Assembly: GCF_019042655.1 (NCBI RefSeq)
Contig: NZ_JAHPZO010000016.1
Span: 1-52,098 of the forward strand
Length of the DNA stretch: 52,098 nucleotides
From: Planococcus sp. CP5-4_YE
GTDB taxonomy: Bacteria; Bacillota; Bacilli; Bacillales_A; Planococcaceae
Reading direction: 5' to 3'
In this document: piece after piece, positions 10,884 to 19,499 of the stretch
Layout: the number at the start of each line of letters is the position of its first letter
Numbering within the stretch: the stretch's first letter is position 1
Notes under the pieces: generated by a model
The model's input: the letters and a program-made list of their open reading frames with translations, nothing else
Databases searched by the model: none
Told to the model about the DNA's origin: nothing
Translations under genes and position numbers: made by a program

Positions 10884-12275
10884 TCATTTTGCATAGTCTA
10901 TGCATTGTTCAACTAATACTCGGTTGTCTTCCGGACGCTTGGTCCGACTCAGGCAAGCGGCGATGCGCAAACCGGGCACTAGTAATACTCGATGTGTTCC
11001 GGCCACGATGATTGGCCAGTTGTCCCGTTGGTATGACGGAATCTTTTCGTCAATCATCAACCGCGCCAGTTTTTTCGCCTGGTTCATGCCCGCAAGCAAG
11101 ATCCGGTCGCCCGGTTCCCTTCCGCGGAGTGTGAAATCCGTCTCCTCGGATTGAAAATACCAAAAAACAGCATTCTCTACTTCCGGTTCTTCGCCGACTG
11201 GCACGATCCGGTAACGGGAACCAAGGACAGGCGGGGACCAAACATGGCCGATATCTGCCCGCTGGCACTCCAGGTATTCTCTTGGTTTTTCGAAGGATAC
11301 CTGGTCGTATTGGCGTGTCATCATATAATTTTGCGGCAAATGTAAAAAAACAGTGCCCGAGGAACTTTGCAGCAGCTCGCGCACTTGTTCCACCAAATGG
11401 CTCGTTATTAACACTCGCTTGTCATCATATAGATAGTTTAATAGTAGTAGAACCATCCTTTTTTGTAAAGCAGAGGGCTGGCTTCTGAAACTTTCGGCAG
11501 AAATACGCAATTCCTTATCTGACAACAACAATTCTTTTAGCGTTTGTTCAGCGAGCTGCTGAAGGAACGTTGCATCTTCATTGAGTTGTTCGGCAAGCTC
11601 AGAAAAGTGTAACGAAGCGCGAGGATTTTCCTGTGCCATCGCCGGCCCGATGGTCTTGCGGATGCGGTTGCGCGTGTAAGTGTCACTGGCATTACTCGGG
11701 TCTTCGCGGTATGGCACTTTGTTTAGTTCTGCATACTGGGCAATTTCCGCTTTGGTGACAGCAAGCTGCGGCCGGACGAGCATGCCGCCGCCAAATGGTC
11801 GCTTAATGCGCATGCCAAAAGCCCCTTTATGCAAGCTGCCGCGCATGCCTTCCATCAAAATGGTCTCCAATTGGTCGTCTGCGTGATGGGCCGTGATGAG
11901 GATCGTGGATTCGGTTTTTTCCATCACTTGGTCGAATACCCGGTAACGTTCTTCCCGGCAGACACTTTGCGTGTTTCCGCCATTTTCAGCTAAAATCGCA
12001 GGGATAGGGACTGCAAAACTTTCACATGGCACCTCCCACAGCTGGCATTGCTGCTCGACAAAACGGCGGTCTTCTGCAGATTGTTCGCCCCTCAGCATGT
12101 GATCGATATGTACCGCTGTTAGATGCACGCCCAATTGATGCCGTTTTTTCGAGAGAAAATGCAACAGAACCATTGAATCGATGCCGCCCGAAACACCGAT
12201 GACGAGACGATCGCCTTTTTCAAATAGCCTGTGTTTTTTATGGTATGCAAGCAGCGTTTGTTCATAATGGTCCAC
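10884..12275 (-). CDS. tilS: tRNA(Ile)-lysidine synthase
   Basis: Modifies the wobble C34 of tRNA-Ile(CAU) to lysidine so that it reads AUA; an essential PP-loop enzyme. The ATP pyrophosphatase motif SGGIDS is at 29-34. The remainder shows the TilS substrate-binding region and C-terminal domain, ending within a 464-aa protein of normal length. The start is the GTG at 12273-12275, which has ACAGGAGGG 8 bp upstream; the longer open frame to 12335 has no ribosome site. It heads a tilS-hpt pair. Confidence 0.95.
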   Translation of the reverse strand: MDHYEQTLLAYHKKHRLFEKGDRLVIGVSGGIDSMVLLHFLSKKRHQLGVHLTAVHIDHMLRGEQSAEDRRFVEQQCQLWEVPCESFAVPIPAILAENGGNTQSVCREERYRVFDQVMEKTESTILITAHHADDQLETILMEGMRGSLHKGAFGMRIKRPFGGGMLVRPQLAVTKAEIAQYAELNKVPYREDPSNASDTYTRNRIRKTIGPAMAQENPRASLHFSELAEQLNEDATFLQQLAEQTLKELLLSDKELRISAESFRSQPSALQKRMVLLLLNYLYDDKRVLITSHLVEQVRELLQSSSGTVFLHLPQNYMMTRQYDQVSFEKPREYLECQRADIGHVWSPPVLGSRYRIVPVGEEPEVENAVFWYFQSEETDFTLRGREPGDRILLAGMNQAKKLARLMIDEKIPSYQRDNWPIIVAGTHRVLLVPGLRIAACLSRTKRPEDNRVLVEQCIDYAK

Positions 12276-12345
12276 GGCACACCCTCCTGTTCTGTATATA
12301 TTGCGCTTCAAATAAAATAAATATCGTAAAAACATAAAATGCTGA

Positions 12346-12375
12346 TTGACACATATGTATTAAGGATAGTATGAT
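12346..12375 (+). promoter_or_regulatory. tRNA-Met promoter
   Basis: TTGACA (12346-12351), an 18-bp spacer and TATGAT (12370-12375) on the plus strand, 21 bp before the tRNA. It lies in the same AT-rich 120-bp gap that must carry the divergent tilS promoter. Confidence 0.8.
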
Positions 12376-12396
12376 ATAAACTGTTCGTTTGAACAA

Positions 12397-12470
12397 GGCG
12401 GCGTAGCTCAGCTGGCTAGAGCGTACGGTTCATACCCGTGAGGTCGGGGGTTCGATCCCCTCTGCCGCCA
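12397..12470 (+). tRNA. tRNA-Met (anticodon CAT)
   Basis: The 74-nt sequence folds as a cloverleaf. The acceptor stem is GGCGGCG/TGCCGCC (one G-U pair), the D-stem GCTC/GAGC, the anticodon stem TACGG/CCGTG with loop TTCATAC (CAT), and the T-arm GGGGG-TTCGATC-CCCTC. The discriminator is A and the 3' CCA is not encoded (TCC follows). CAT could be initiator, elongator or Ile2. A standard Watson-Crick acceptor and the lack of three GC pairs in the anticodon stem argue for elongator Met. It is on the plus strand, opposite to its protein-coding neighbours, with its own promoter and terminator. Confidence 0.95.
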
Positions 12471-12480
12471 TCCTGTTATA

Positions 12481-12517
12481 AGCAGCGCCCTCCATCACGG
12501 AGGGCGCTGCTTTTTTT
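12481..12517 (+). terminator. Rho-independent terminator of tRNA-Met
   Basis: A perfect 13-bp stem AGCAGCGCCCTCC/GGAGGGCGCTGCT followed by seven T residues, 10 bp after the tRNA. The T run overlaps the 3' end of the adjacent pseudogene on the other strand. Confidence 0.92.
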
Positions 12518-12951
12518 ATGCTAAAAAAGTATCCATCTGCTTGGAATGGTGGGCGTCGTGTTTCGTGAGATTTCTGAACTAGCGACTCATGGTTATTTCT
12601 TTCCCCCGACGTAAATACTGCTGTCCACTTTTCTGGAGTTGCAGCAGTAAGCCTTTGCTTCAACATTCGCCGTTCTTCAATGGCTTGGCTGATGATGGCC
12701 GGAAAATCCATCGTCTTGGCTTTATCGATTGCGCATCGGTTGAATCAACTTCTAGCAACGGTTCCAGATGCGCCCCTGCTGTCATATGCGGCAAGTGTTC
12801 GTCCCGGATCAAACGATTCCATTCCGCGAGATGCATGACCATCTGCGCGATCAGCTTGTGTGCATCATCGGATTCAGATAGAGTCTACTTGCTACGATTC
12901 CATATAGACTTCGTACTCGTCAAATGCCTGAAGAACTTGCTGTTGTTTCAT
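12516..12951 (-). pseudogene. DinB-family protein, degraded
   Basis: The minus strand carries three or four fragments of one protein in different frames. It starts ATG at 12949-12951 with MKQQQVLQAFDEYEVYMES and then a stop. A second frame gives TLSES...MVMHLAEWNRLIRDEHLPHM and continues to SIK (about 12720). A third frame gives TMDFPAIISQAIEERRMLKQ onward. A fourth gives FRNLTKHDAHHSKQMDTFLA, then the stop at 12516-12518. The HLAEW and KHDAHHSKQM segments are the metal-binding histidine regions of DinB/YfiT-like four-helix proteins. There are at least three frame changes plus a missing stretch after about residue 20, so the gene is dead unless sequencing errors explain all of them. Assignment to DinB is by motif recognition only. 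Confidence 0.75.
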
Positions 12952-13000
12952 CCCTTTACACACACTCCGTTCTCCTACCGCTTCGTGTTTTTCGGCCGAT

Positions 13001-13034
13001 AAAAAAACGCCCTCCCCCGAAAGGAGAGGCGTTC
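13001..13034 (-). terminator. Rho-independent terminator of yabR
   Basis: On the minus strand, AACGCCTCTCC, a TTTCGG loop and GGGAGGGCGTT are followed by seven T residues, about 60 bp after the yabR stop. Confidence 0.85.
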
Positions 13035-13093
13035 CATGTTCATATTCAACTAAGTTGAAGCATTTTCTCTATGCTATTAAAACAGCTAGCAAG

Positions 13094-13513
13094 TTAGCCT
13101 CTTTTCGCACCACGACCGCCACGTTTAGATTCTGTGGCACGCTTAAGCGTCGACAGGTTGTCTTCGCTGTCTTTCAGGAATTTTGCCATCTTCGTTTCGA
13201 AGGTTTCCTTAGGGGCGCGGTCAAAAGAACGATTGTTCGGACGCGGACGGCTTGGACGGCTGGTACCGCCTTCTGGCTGAGGCTTCGCTTTGCGGATCGA
13301 CAAACCGATTTTCCCGTCTGCTTCTACATTCATCACTTTCACTTCTACCATTTCGCCAACTTTCAAGTGATCGTTAATATCTTTCACATAGTTGTCGGCG
13401 ACTTCACTAATATGCACGAGGCCTGTTGCACCGGTTGGAAGCTGTACGAACGCTCCAAAGTTTGTAATACCCGTGACTTTTCCTTCTAACTTGCTGCCTA
13501 CTTCAATCGACAT
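13094..13513 (-). CDS. yabR: S1-domain RNA-binding protein (YabR-like)
   Basis: A single S1 RNA-binding domain (residues 1-75; GSKLEGKVTGITNFGAFVQL, then GLVHISE) is followed by a basic, disordered tail rich in Pro, Arg, Ser and Gly. It ends in a KRGGRGAKRG-like stretch, typical of the general-stress protein 13/YabR group. Length 139 aa, cytoplasmic, probably ribosome- or RNA-associated; the exact role is not established by the sequence. It has a consensus promoter in the 114-bp gap after divIC and an AAGGAGGAG ribosome site. Confidence 0.92.
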   Translation of the reverse strand: MSIEVGSKLEGKVTGITNFGAFVQLPTGATGLVHISEVADNYVKDINDHLKVGEMVEVKVMNVEADGKIGLSIRKAKPQPEGGTSRPSRPRPNNRSFDRAPKETFETKMAKFLKDSEDNLSTLKRATESKRGGRGAKRG

Positions 13514-13595
13514 AAAAAAAATGCTCCTCCTTAAAATTTAAGATGACTCCGGATTCGGGCCAAATTGACAGTTTGCGGGACTAATCCCACCTTTA

Positions 13596-13623
13596 ATTAT
13601 AGCGATGAAAGGAAGAGTGTCAA
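13596..13623 (-). promoter_or_regulatory. yabR promoter
   Basis: Consensus hexamers TTGACA (13618-13623) and TATAAT (13596-13601) with a 16-bp spacer. The predicted 5' leader of about 75 nt contains a GGGATTAGTCCC palindrome before the ribosome site. Confidence 0.85.
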
Positions 13624-13627
13624 CCGA

Positions 13628-14044
13628 CTACTCTTTTTCTTCGCTATCTTCTTGTGGTTTTTCGGCATCATTCGGCAAAGTGAATATGACCTCACCTTCA
13701 TCCGACAAGAAATAATCCTTGCGCGCAAGCTTTGAAACGTAATCGTCATCATTCAACAAACGGATCTGTTCTTCAAGCTTGGCTTGCTGCTTTTGCACTT
13801 CTTCAAGCTCAGCCAATTTTTCCTCTTGCAGCTGTTCTTTGCCGGCAATGGTTTGGGATTGTGCATAAATGGTCGACCCAAGCCAAATGCTCGTCAATAG
13901 CACAACCAAGCCAAACACCGCTAGCCGCCTGTACAAAACCACTTGATGCCGTTTTTTCCGTGCGTCTTCGATTTCTACAGCCCGCGTGTATTCATTTTGC
14001 AGCGGGGTCACTCCCTGATTTTCGTGCATTTTCTCTCTCTTCAC
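13628..14044 (-). CDS. divIC: cell division protein DivIC (septum formation initiator)
   Basis: Bitopic divisome protein that works with FtsL and DivIB. The basic cytoplasmic N terminus (1-40) leads to one transmembrane helix at about 38-61, then a coiled coil (EQLQEEKLAELEEVQKQQ) and an acidic tail. Length 138 aa. The listed start is a GTG with AAGGGG 9 bp upstream; the ATG at 14027-14029, five codons in, is an alternative. In Bacillus yabP and yabQ lie between rqcP/yabO and divIC; here carAB-argF occupies that place. Confidence 0.93.
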   Translation of the reverse strand: MKREKMHENQGVTPLQNEYTRAVEIEDARKKRHQVVLYRRLAVFGLVVLLTSIWLGSTIYAQSQTIAGKEQLQEEKLAELEEVQKQQAKLEEQIRLLNDDDYVSKLARKDYFLSDEGEVIFTLPNDAEKPQEDSEEKE

Positions 14045-14173
14045 TTATGGACGCCCCTTCCCAATTGATTTTGTGATTATTATACATGAAAAACATTCCA
14101 TATAAAAAGATTTTCTGTAAGCCCTTTCTCCTTTTTTCTTGCATTTTAACGGAATTTAACCATGCCTCCATTA

Positions 14174-14190
14174 TTTAATAAAAATGCTAT
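14174..14190 (+). promoter_or_regulatory. Candidate ArgR (ARG) box overlapping the carA -35
   Basis: TTTAATAAAAATGCTAT resembles the Bacillus AhrC/ArgR half-site pattern (ATGAATAAAAATGCAA) and abuts the -35 hexamer of the carA promoter. Assigned by eye; binding would repress transcription when arginine is plentiful. Confidence 0.45.
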
Positions 14191-14218
14191 TGACTTAATT
14201 TTTATGCAACACTATAAT
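14190..14218 (+). promoter_or_regulatory. carAB-argF promoter
   Basis: TTGACT (14190-14195), a 17-bp spacer and TATAAT (14213-14218), an almost perfect SigA promoter about 70 bp upstream of carA. Flanked by candidate ARG boxes on both sides. Confidence 0.88.
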
Positions 14219-14253
14219 ACAGGACACATCTTTTATTATAAAAATTAGTTATA

Positions 14254-14270
14254 TTGCATATATATTCATG
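14254..14270 (+). promoter_or_regulatory. Candidate ArgR (ARG) box just before the carA ribosome site
   Basis: TTGCATATATATTCATG is a near-palindromic match to the ArgR operator pattern (TGCATAW4ATTCAT type). It lies between the promoter and the AAAGGAG of carA, where it could act as an operator. Confidence 0.55.
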
Positions 14271-14285
14271 AAAGGAGTGTGGAGT

Positions 14286-15353
14286 ATGACGGGGAAATTG
14301 GTTTTGGCGAATGGAACATCATTTACGGGAATGTGGCACGGCACGCAAACAGCGGTACAGGGAGAGGTCGTCTTTTTCACTGGCATGACAGGCTATGAGG
14401 AAGTCATTACCGACCCTTCCTATAAAGGGCAGGTCATCGTTTTTTCCTATCCATTGATCGGACAATACGGCATCGAATCACTTTATGCACAATCTGAAAA
14501 AATCCAAGCCTCGGGCATCATCGTTGCAGAGCTGTATGCGGGCCCGTTACCCAAACAGGCAATTTCGCTGGCACAATTCGCCGAAGCGCAAGGCGTTCCG
14601 CTCCTGAGCGGCATCGATACACGCTCAGTCATCCAACATGTCCGTGAAACGGGCACCATGCCGGCGCAGCTGCTTCACGAGAACACGACTGAACAGCCGT
14701 GGCAAATGATTAAGACCGACTTTTTCCCGGCCAGCGAAGCGGCAGAGACGAAGCAGCTCGGCGAAGGCCCTTTGCATATCGGCCTGGTCGATTTCCATTA
14801 CAAAGCTTCTATTTTAAAAGAATTGCTCGCTCTCGGCTGCACGGTCAGCATCATTCCCTATAACGCGGCAATCGAGATTCCTGAGGATTTGGAAATCGAT
14901 GGTCTATTATTTTCAAACGGACCGGGAGACCCCAAAGCGCTGAACAGCTGGCTGCCGGTGTACCGAGCATGGGCAGAGCGCTATCCGTCCTTCGGCATTT
15001 GCCTCGGCCACCAAGTGCTAGCAGCCGCTTTCGGCGCAACAACCACAAAGCTCGCATACGGGCACCGCGGCGCCAATCATCCCGTTAAAAATAACAAGAC
15101 CGGACGCGTCAGCATGAGCTCCCAAAACCACAGCTATGTCGTCGAAGCAGCAAGCTTGTCGGACACGCCGTTTGAAGTGTTATACGAAAACGTTAACGAC
15201 GGCAGCATCGAAGGCTTGATCCATCCGCAATTGCCGATTACGACGGTTCAATTCCACCCGGAAGCAGCTCCCGGCCCAGCGGATCACCTTGCTTTGTTCC
15301 ACCAGTTCCTAGAGACCGCAAATGAAATGAAGAAGGTGAAAATGCATGCCTAA
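14286..15353 (+). CDS. carA: carbamoyl-phosphate synthase small subunit, arginine-type operon
   Basis: Glutaminase subunit that delivers ammonia to CarB. The class I glutamine amidotransferase triad is present: C239 in FGICLGHQ, H324 and E326 in VQFHPEA (355-aa numbering). The open frame begins at 14268, inside the candidate ARG box, but the ATG at 14286 has AAAGGAG 8 bp upstream and starts MTGKLVLANGTSFTG, as expected. It overlaps carB by 8 bp. Linkage to argF and the ARG boxes indicate the arginine-controlled paralogue rather than the pyrimidine one; a pyr-operon copy would be expected elsewhere. Confidence 0.96.
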   Translation: MTGKLVLANGTSFTGMWHGTQTAVQGEVVFFTGMTGYEEVITDPSYKGQVIVFSYPLIGQYGIESLYAQSEKIQASGIIVAELYAGPLPKQAISLAQFAEAQGVPLLSGIDTRSVIQHVRETGTMPAQLLHENTTEQPWQMIKTDFFPASEAAETKQLGEGPLHIGLVDFHYKASILKELLALGCTVSIIPYNAAIEIPEDLEIDGLLFSNGPGDPKALNSWLPVYRAWAERYPSFGICLGHQVLAAAFGATTTKLAYGHRGANHPVKNNKTGRVSMSSQNHSYVVEAASLSDTPFEVLYENVNDGSIEGLIHPQLPITTVQFHPEAAPGPADHLALFHQFLETANEMKKVKMHA

Positions 15354-18300
15354 ATTAGACTCTATTGAAAAAGTGCTCGTCATTGGATCCGGCGCTATCG
15401 TCATCGGGCAAGCCGCAGAGTTCGACTATTCCGGCACTCAAGCGTGCTTGGCTCTAAAAGAAGAAGGCATCGAAATAGTGCTCATCAATAACAACCCGGC
15501 AACGATCATGACCGATGAAAGCGTCTCGGACAAAGTGTATTTCGAACCAATGACACTCGAATCCGCTACGAACATCATCGAGAAAGAACGTCCGGACGGC
15601 CTGCTTGCGACTGTCGGCGGCCAGACCGGCTTGAATTTGGCAATGGCGCTCGCGGATGCCGGCATCTTGGAGCAATACGGCGTCGAATTGCTCGGCACCG
15701 ATATGACCGCCATCAAAAAAGCGGAAGACCGCGACCAGTTCCGCTCCTTGATGAAGCAACTCGGCGAACCGGTGCCAGATTCCGACATCATCTATTCACT
15801 CGACGGGGCGCTCGCTTTTGCACAGCGCACGGGCTATCCCGTTATCGTCCGCCCGGCCTATACGCTCGGCGGTTTCGGCGGCGGCATCGCAAGCGACGAA
15901 GCAGCTTATATCAAGCTGGTCACGCAAGGCTTGTCGGCGAGCCCGATCAAGCAATGCCTCGTCGAGACGAGCATCGCCGGCTATAAGGAAATCGAATATG
16001 AAGTGATGCGCGATGCAGCGGGCACATGCATCACGGTCTGCAATATGGAGAACTTGGATCCGGTCGGTGTGCATACCGGCGATTCGGTTGTCGTCGCCCC
16101 GAGCCAAACTTTGAACGATCCGGATTTTCACATGTTGCGCACGTCTTGCATCAACATCATCGAAGCGCTCGGCATCATCGGCGCCTGCAATGTGCAGTTC
16201 GCCCTCCATCCGGAAACCTCCGATTATTTTTTGATTGAAGTCAACCCGCGCGTCAGCCGCTCATCCGCGCTCGCTTCCAAAGCGACCGGCTACCCGATCG
16301 CGAAGATCGCCGCCAAGCTCGCAATCGGCTATACGCTCGATGAATTGAAGAACCCGGTGACCGGCACGACCTACGCCAGCTTCGAGCCGGCACTCGATTA
16401 CGTCGCCTTGAAAATCCCGCGCTGGCCGTTCGACCAATTTCCTTTAGCGGACCGCACGCTTGGCACGCAGATGAAGGCGACCGGCGAAGTGATGGCGATC
16501 GAACGCCGCATGGAAGCCGCTATGCAAAAAGCGCTGCGCTCGCTTGAGCTGCCGATAGACGGGTTCCGCCTTCCCGCCATCTCCTCATTGCCAACGGGCG
16601 ATTTATTGGAACTCGCAATGAAGCCGGACGACCGCCGTTTGTTCGTGCTGTTCGAATTGCTTATCCGCGGAAAGTCTATCGATGAACTGCATGCCTTCAC
16701 CGGCATCACGCCTTATTTTTTGTATGTGTTGTCGAATATCGTTACAGAATGGCAAGATCTTTGCTCAATCCGCTGGCACGACGTCACCGCTGAGCGTTTG
16801 CTGCAAGCCAAAAAACTCGGTTTCAGCGACCAGCAAATGGCCGATATTTGGAATGTGTCGGCAGTTGAAATTTGGGGGCAGCGCAGAAGCTATAAAATTG
16901 CGCCAGCTTACCGGATGATCGATACATGCGCCGCTGAGTTCCGTTCGAATACAAATTATTTCTATTCTACATGGGACAATGCCGCAGACGTCGACCGCTC
17001 GAATGATGCGAAAAAAGTCGCGGTCGTCGGATCCGGCCCAATCCGCATCGGGCAAGGCATCGAATTCGATTATTGCTGTGTGCACAGCGTCATGGCTGCA
17101 CAGAAGCTTGGCTATGAAGCGGTCATGATCAACAACAACCCAGAAACCGTCAGCACCGATTACGAAGTGGCCGATGCGCTTTATTTCGAACCGATCACGG
17201 CGGAAGATGTCTTGAACGTCCTGGAATTTGAGGGCATCCACCAAGTCATCCTCCAATTCGGCGGCCAGACTTCGCTTAATTTAGCGAAAGCGCTAGAACA
17301 AGCCGGCATCACGGTACTTGGTTCATCGGTCGATTTGCTGGATCAAATGGAAGACCGCGACCGCTTTTATGCGTTTCTCGAGTCGATCGGCTTGCCGATC
17401 ATCCCCGGGACGACGGCGAATGCGCCAGAAGACGTACAGCCGGCAGCTTCCAAGCTCGGCTTCCCGGTCTTGCTTCGCCCTTCTTATGTCATTGGCGGAC
17501 GCGGCATGATCGTGCTCCACGACCAATCGGAGCTGGATGCTTGGCTCGCGGGCGCGGATAAAGCATTTCCAGTATTGGTCGACCATTTCGTCACCGGCAA
17601 AGAAGCCGAAGCCGATATTTTAACGGACGGCGACAACGTCTGGGTGTCGGCGATCTTCGAGCATCTCGAAGGAACCGGTGTCCATTCCGGCGACAGCATC
17701 GCGAGCACGCCGCCCGTGACATTAACAGATGTCCAGCAGCAAAAGCTGATCGATACCGCAAAGCATATTGCGAGGCAGCTTGACTACACAGGGCTATTCA
17801 ATATTCAATTCGTCTACGAAGAAGATCAATTGTTCGTCATGGAAATCAATCCGCGGGCGTCGCGCACAGCACCGATCAGCTCGAAAGTGACGGATGTACC
17901 GCTCGTTCAGCACGCTACCGCTTTATTGCTCGGTGTGCCGTACGATGAGCTCGGCATTGAAGACATGTATAACGGACAACCGGACTTCAGCGTCAAAGCG
18001 CCGGTGTTCTCCCATATTAAATTGCCTGGCCTGTCCCCTGTCCTGTCGCCCGAGATGATGTCGACCGGCGAAGTGATTGGCACAGCCAAGCTGTTTGAAG
18101 ACGCGCTCGAAAAAGCATTGACCGGCGCTTCCGTCCAGCTGGCGAAACTTGCAACAGGCTCAACGCTATTCGCCGCCCAGGACAGCGCCGATTATGAGCA
18201 ACTCAATTCTTGGCGCGCACAAGGCTTCACGATCGTCACCGAAGACCAACTTTCTTTTGACGAGTGGTTATTATCGAAAGATGCCGCCGCCTATATCGAT

Positions 18301-18444
18301 TTTTCCGAAACGCCTGACGCCGGCCGCATGGCGCAAGCGGCTATCCACCGCCTGCATGCCTGGTCACGCCCGGAGACTGCGGGCGCTTACGCCGCAAGCC
18401 AAAAAATCCAATCTGAACGTTTGAAAGGAGTGCTTGCCCAATGA
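15346..18444 (+). CDS. carB: carbamoyl-phosphate synthase large subunit
   Basis: Makes carbamoyl phosphate from bicarbonate, ammonia and two ATP. The 1032-aa protein has the expected internal duplication. The first synthetase half starts IEKVLVIGSGAIVIGQAAEF, and the second repeats with VAVVGSGPIRIGQGIEFDY near residue 555. Each has an ATP-grasp domain ending in EVNPRVSRSSALASKATGYP and MEINPRASRTAPISSKVTDVP. A shortened C-terminal MGS-like domain (about 930-1032) follows, typical of arginine-specific enzymes lacking the full UMP/ornithine allosteric domain. It overlaps carA by 8 bp and argF by 4 bp. Confidence 0.97.
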   Translation: MPKLDSIEKVLVIGSGAIVIGQAAEFDYSGTQACLALKEEGIEIVLINNNPATIMTDESVSDKVYFEPMTLESATNIIEKERPDGLLATVGGQTGLNLAMALADAGILEQYGVELLGTDMTAIKKAEDRDQFRSLMKQLGEPVPDSDIIYSLDGALAFAQRTGYPVIVRPAYTLGGFGGGIASDEAAYIKLVTQGLSASPIKQCLVETSIAGYKEIEYEVMRDAAGTCITVCNMENLDPVGVHTGDSVVVAPSQTLNDPDFHMLRTSCINIIEALGIIGACNVQFALHPETSDYFLIEVNPRVSRSSALASKATGYPIAKIAAKLAIGYTLDELKNPVTGTTYASFEPALDYVALKIPRWPFDQFPLADRTLGTQMKATGEVMAIERRMEAAMQKALRSLELPIDGFRLPAISSLPTGDLLELAMKPDDRRLFVLFELLIRGKSIDELHAFTGITPYFLYVLSNIVTEWQDLCSIRWHDVTAERLLQAKKLGFSDQQMADIWNVSAVEIWGQRRSYKIAPAYRMIDTCAAEFRSNTNYFYSTWDNAADVDRSNDAKKVAVVGSGPIRIGQGIEFDYCCVHSVMAAQKLGYEAVMINNNPETVSTDYEVADALYFEPITAEDVLNVLEFEGIHQVILQFGGQTSLNLAKALEQAGITVLGSSVDLLDQMEDRDRFYAFLESIGLPIIPGTTANAPEDVQPAASKLGFPVLLRPSYVIGGRGMIVLHDQSELDAWLAGADKAFPVLVDHFVTGKEAEADILTDGDNVWVSAIFEHLEGTGVHSGDSIASTPPVTLTDVQQQKLIDTAKHIARQLDYTGLFNIQFVYEEDQLFVMEINPRASRTAPISSKVTDVPLVQHATALLLGVPYDELGIEDMYNGQPDFSVKAPVFSHIKLPGLSPVLSPEMMSTGEVIGTAKLFEDALEKALTGASVQLAKLATGSTLFAAQDSADYEQLNSWRAQGFTIVTEDQLSFDEWLLSKDAAAYIDFSETPDAGRMAQAAIHRLHAWSRPETAGAYAASQKIQSERLKGVLAQ

Positions 18445-19391
18445 CGATGATCATGCCGCTTGCCCCCACTATTGCCCAGGAAGATTTTCTATCATTGAAA
18501 GACTATCGCACCGAGGAGATCCTCGATTTGCTGAATTTGGCGATTGAGTTGAAAAAACCCGAAAATAAATACTTGCCGCTCTTGAAAGGAAAAGTGCTCG
18601 GCATGATCTTTGAGAAATCGTCGACCCGCACGCGTGTGTCGTTCGAAGCCGGTATGCTGCAGCTCGGCGGCCACGCGATGTTCTTGAGTTCACAGGATAC
18701 CCAGCTCGGACGCGGTGAAACGATTGCCGATACGGCCCGTGTATTATCCGGGTACTTGGACGGATTGATGATCCGCACCTTCCATCAATCCGCCGTTGAA
18801 GAGCTCGCTGAGTTCAGCTCGATTCCCGTCATCAATGGCTTGACTGATGATTACCACCCGTGCCAAGTGCTGGCCGATTTAATGACGCTCTTAGAGCATT
18901 TCGGCGAGCTCAAAGGCCGCAAGCTAGCGTATATCGGAGATGGCAATAATATGGCCAATTCCTTGATGATCGGCGCTGCAAAAGTCGGACTCGATATCGC
19001 GATCGCTGCCCCGGCAGGCTACGAGCCGCAAGCGGAAATGGTCGAACTCGCACGGGCCATCGCAAAAGATACCGGTTCTGTAGTGACGGTGACCAATGAT
19101 CCCGCCGAAGCCGTGAACAATAGCGACGCAATCTATACAGATGTCTGGGCGAGCATGGGTCAGGAAGCGGAAGCCATTAAACGTTTGAATGATTTTGAAG
19201 GATTCCAAGTGAACGCGGAACTGGTTCAGCACGCGAAAGCGGATTACATCTTTATGCACTGCCTCCCGGCGCATCGCGAGGAAGAAGTAACGACCGATAT
19301 TTTGGAAGGCCCCCATTCGGTCATTTTCCAGGAAGCCGAAAACCGCCTGCATGCCCAAAAAGCAGTGCTCGTAACTTTGATGGGAGATTGA
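18441..19391 (+). CDS. argF: ornithine carbamoyltransferase
   Basis: Combines carbamoyl phosphate with ornithine to give citrulline, so the carAB-argF operon encodes consecutive steps and could channel its unstable intermediate. The carbamoyl-phosphate site STRTR is at 61-65, HQSAVEELAEFSSIPVINGL lies near 115-133, and the ornithine-site motif HCLP is at 273-276. Length 316 aa. The ATG overlaps the carB stop (ATGA) and has AAAGGAG 10 bp upstream. The rest of the arginine pathway is not in this window. Confidence 0.96.
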   Translation: MTMIMPLAPTIAQEDFLSLKDYRTEEILDLLNLAIELKKPENKYLPLLKGKVLGMIFEKSSTRTRVSFEAGMLQLGGHAMFLSSQDTQLGRGETIADTARVLSGYLDGLMIRTFHQSAVEELAEFSSIPVINGLTDDYHPCQVLADLMTLLEHFGELKGRKLAYIGDGNNMANSLMIGAAKVGLDIAIAAPAGYEPQAEMVELARAIAKDTGSVVTVTNDPAEAVNNSDAIYTDVWASMGQEAEAIKRLNDFEGFQVNAELVQHAKADYIFMHCLPAHREEEVTTDILEGPHSVIFQEAENRLHAQKAVLVTLMGD

Positions 19392-19403
19392 ACTTATTGA
19401 TAC

Positions 19404-19444
19404 GAATGAAGAGCCTTGCCTGCAACTGGCGAGGCTCTTCATTC
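19404..19444 (+). terminator. Hairpin downstream of argF (probable terminator)
   Basis: 17-bp arms GAATGAAGAGCCTTGCC and GGCGAGGCTCTTCATTC with one G-U pair and a 7-nt loop, 12 bp after the argF stop. There is no T tract, so it may be a terminator that is weak on its own or an mRNA-stabilising hairpin. Confidence 0.5.
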
Positions 19445-19499
19445 GGGTTGGCGAATTTTAGCGGAGTGGCGTTTTCATGTATGGAGGAGGAAGCTGTGT

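Noticed and set aside
12430..12711. 93-codon minus-strand open frame ending in a RMAAEGIEPPTSRV-like tail
   Set aside because: The tail is the antisense of the tRNA-Met gene, a common false-ORF artefact. Its upstream half is one frame of the DinB pseudogene, reported separately.
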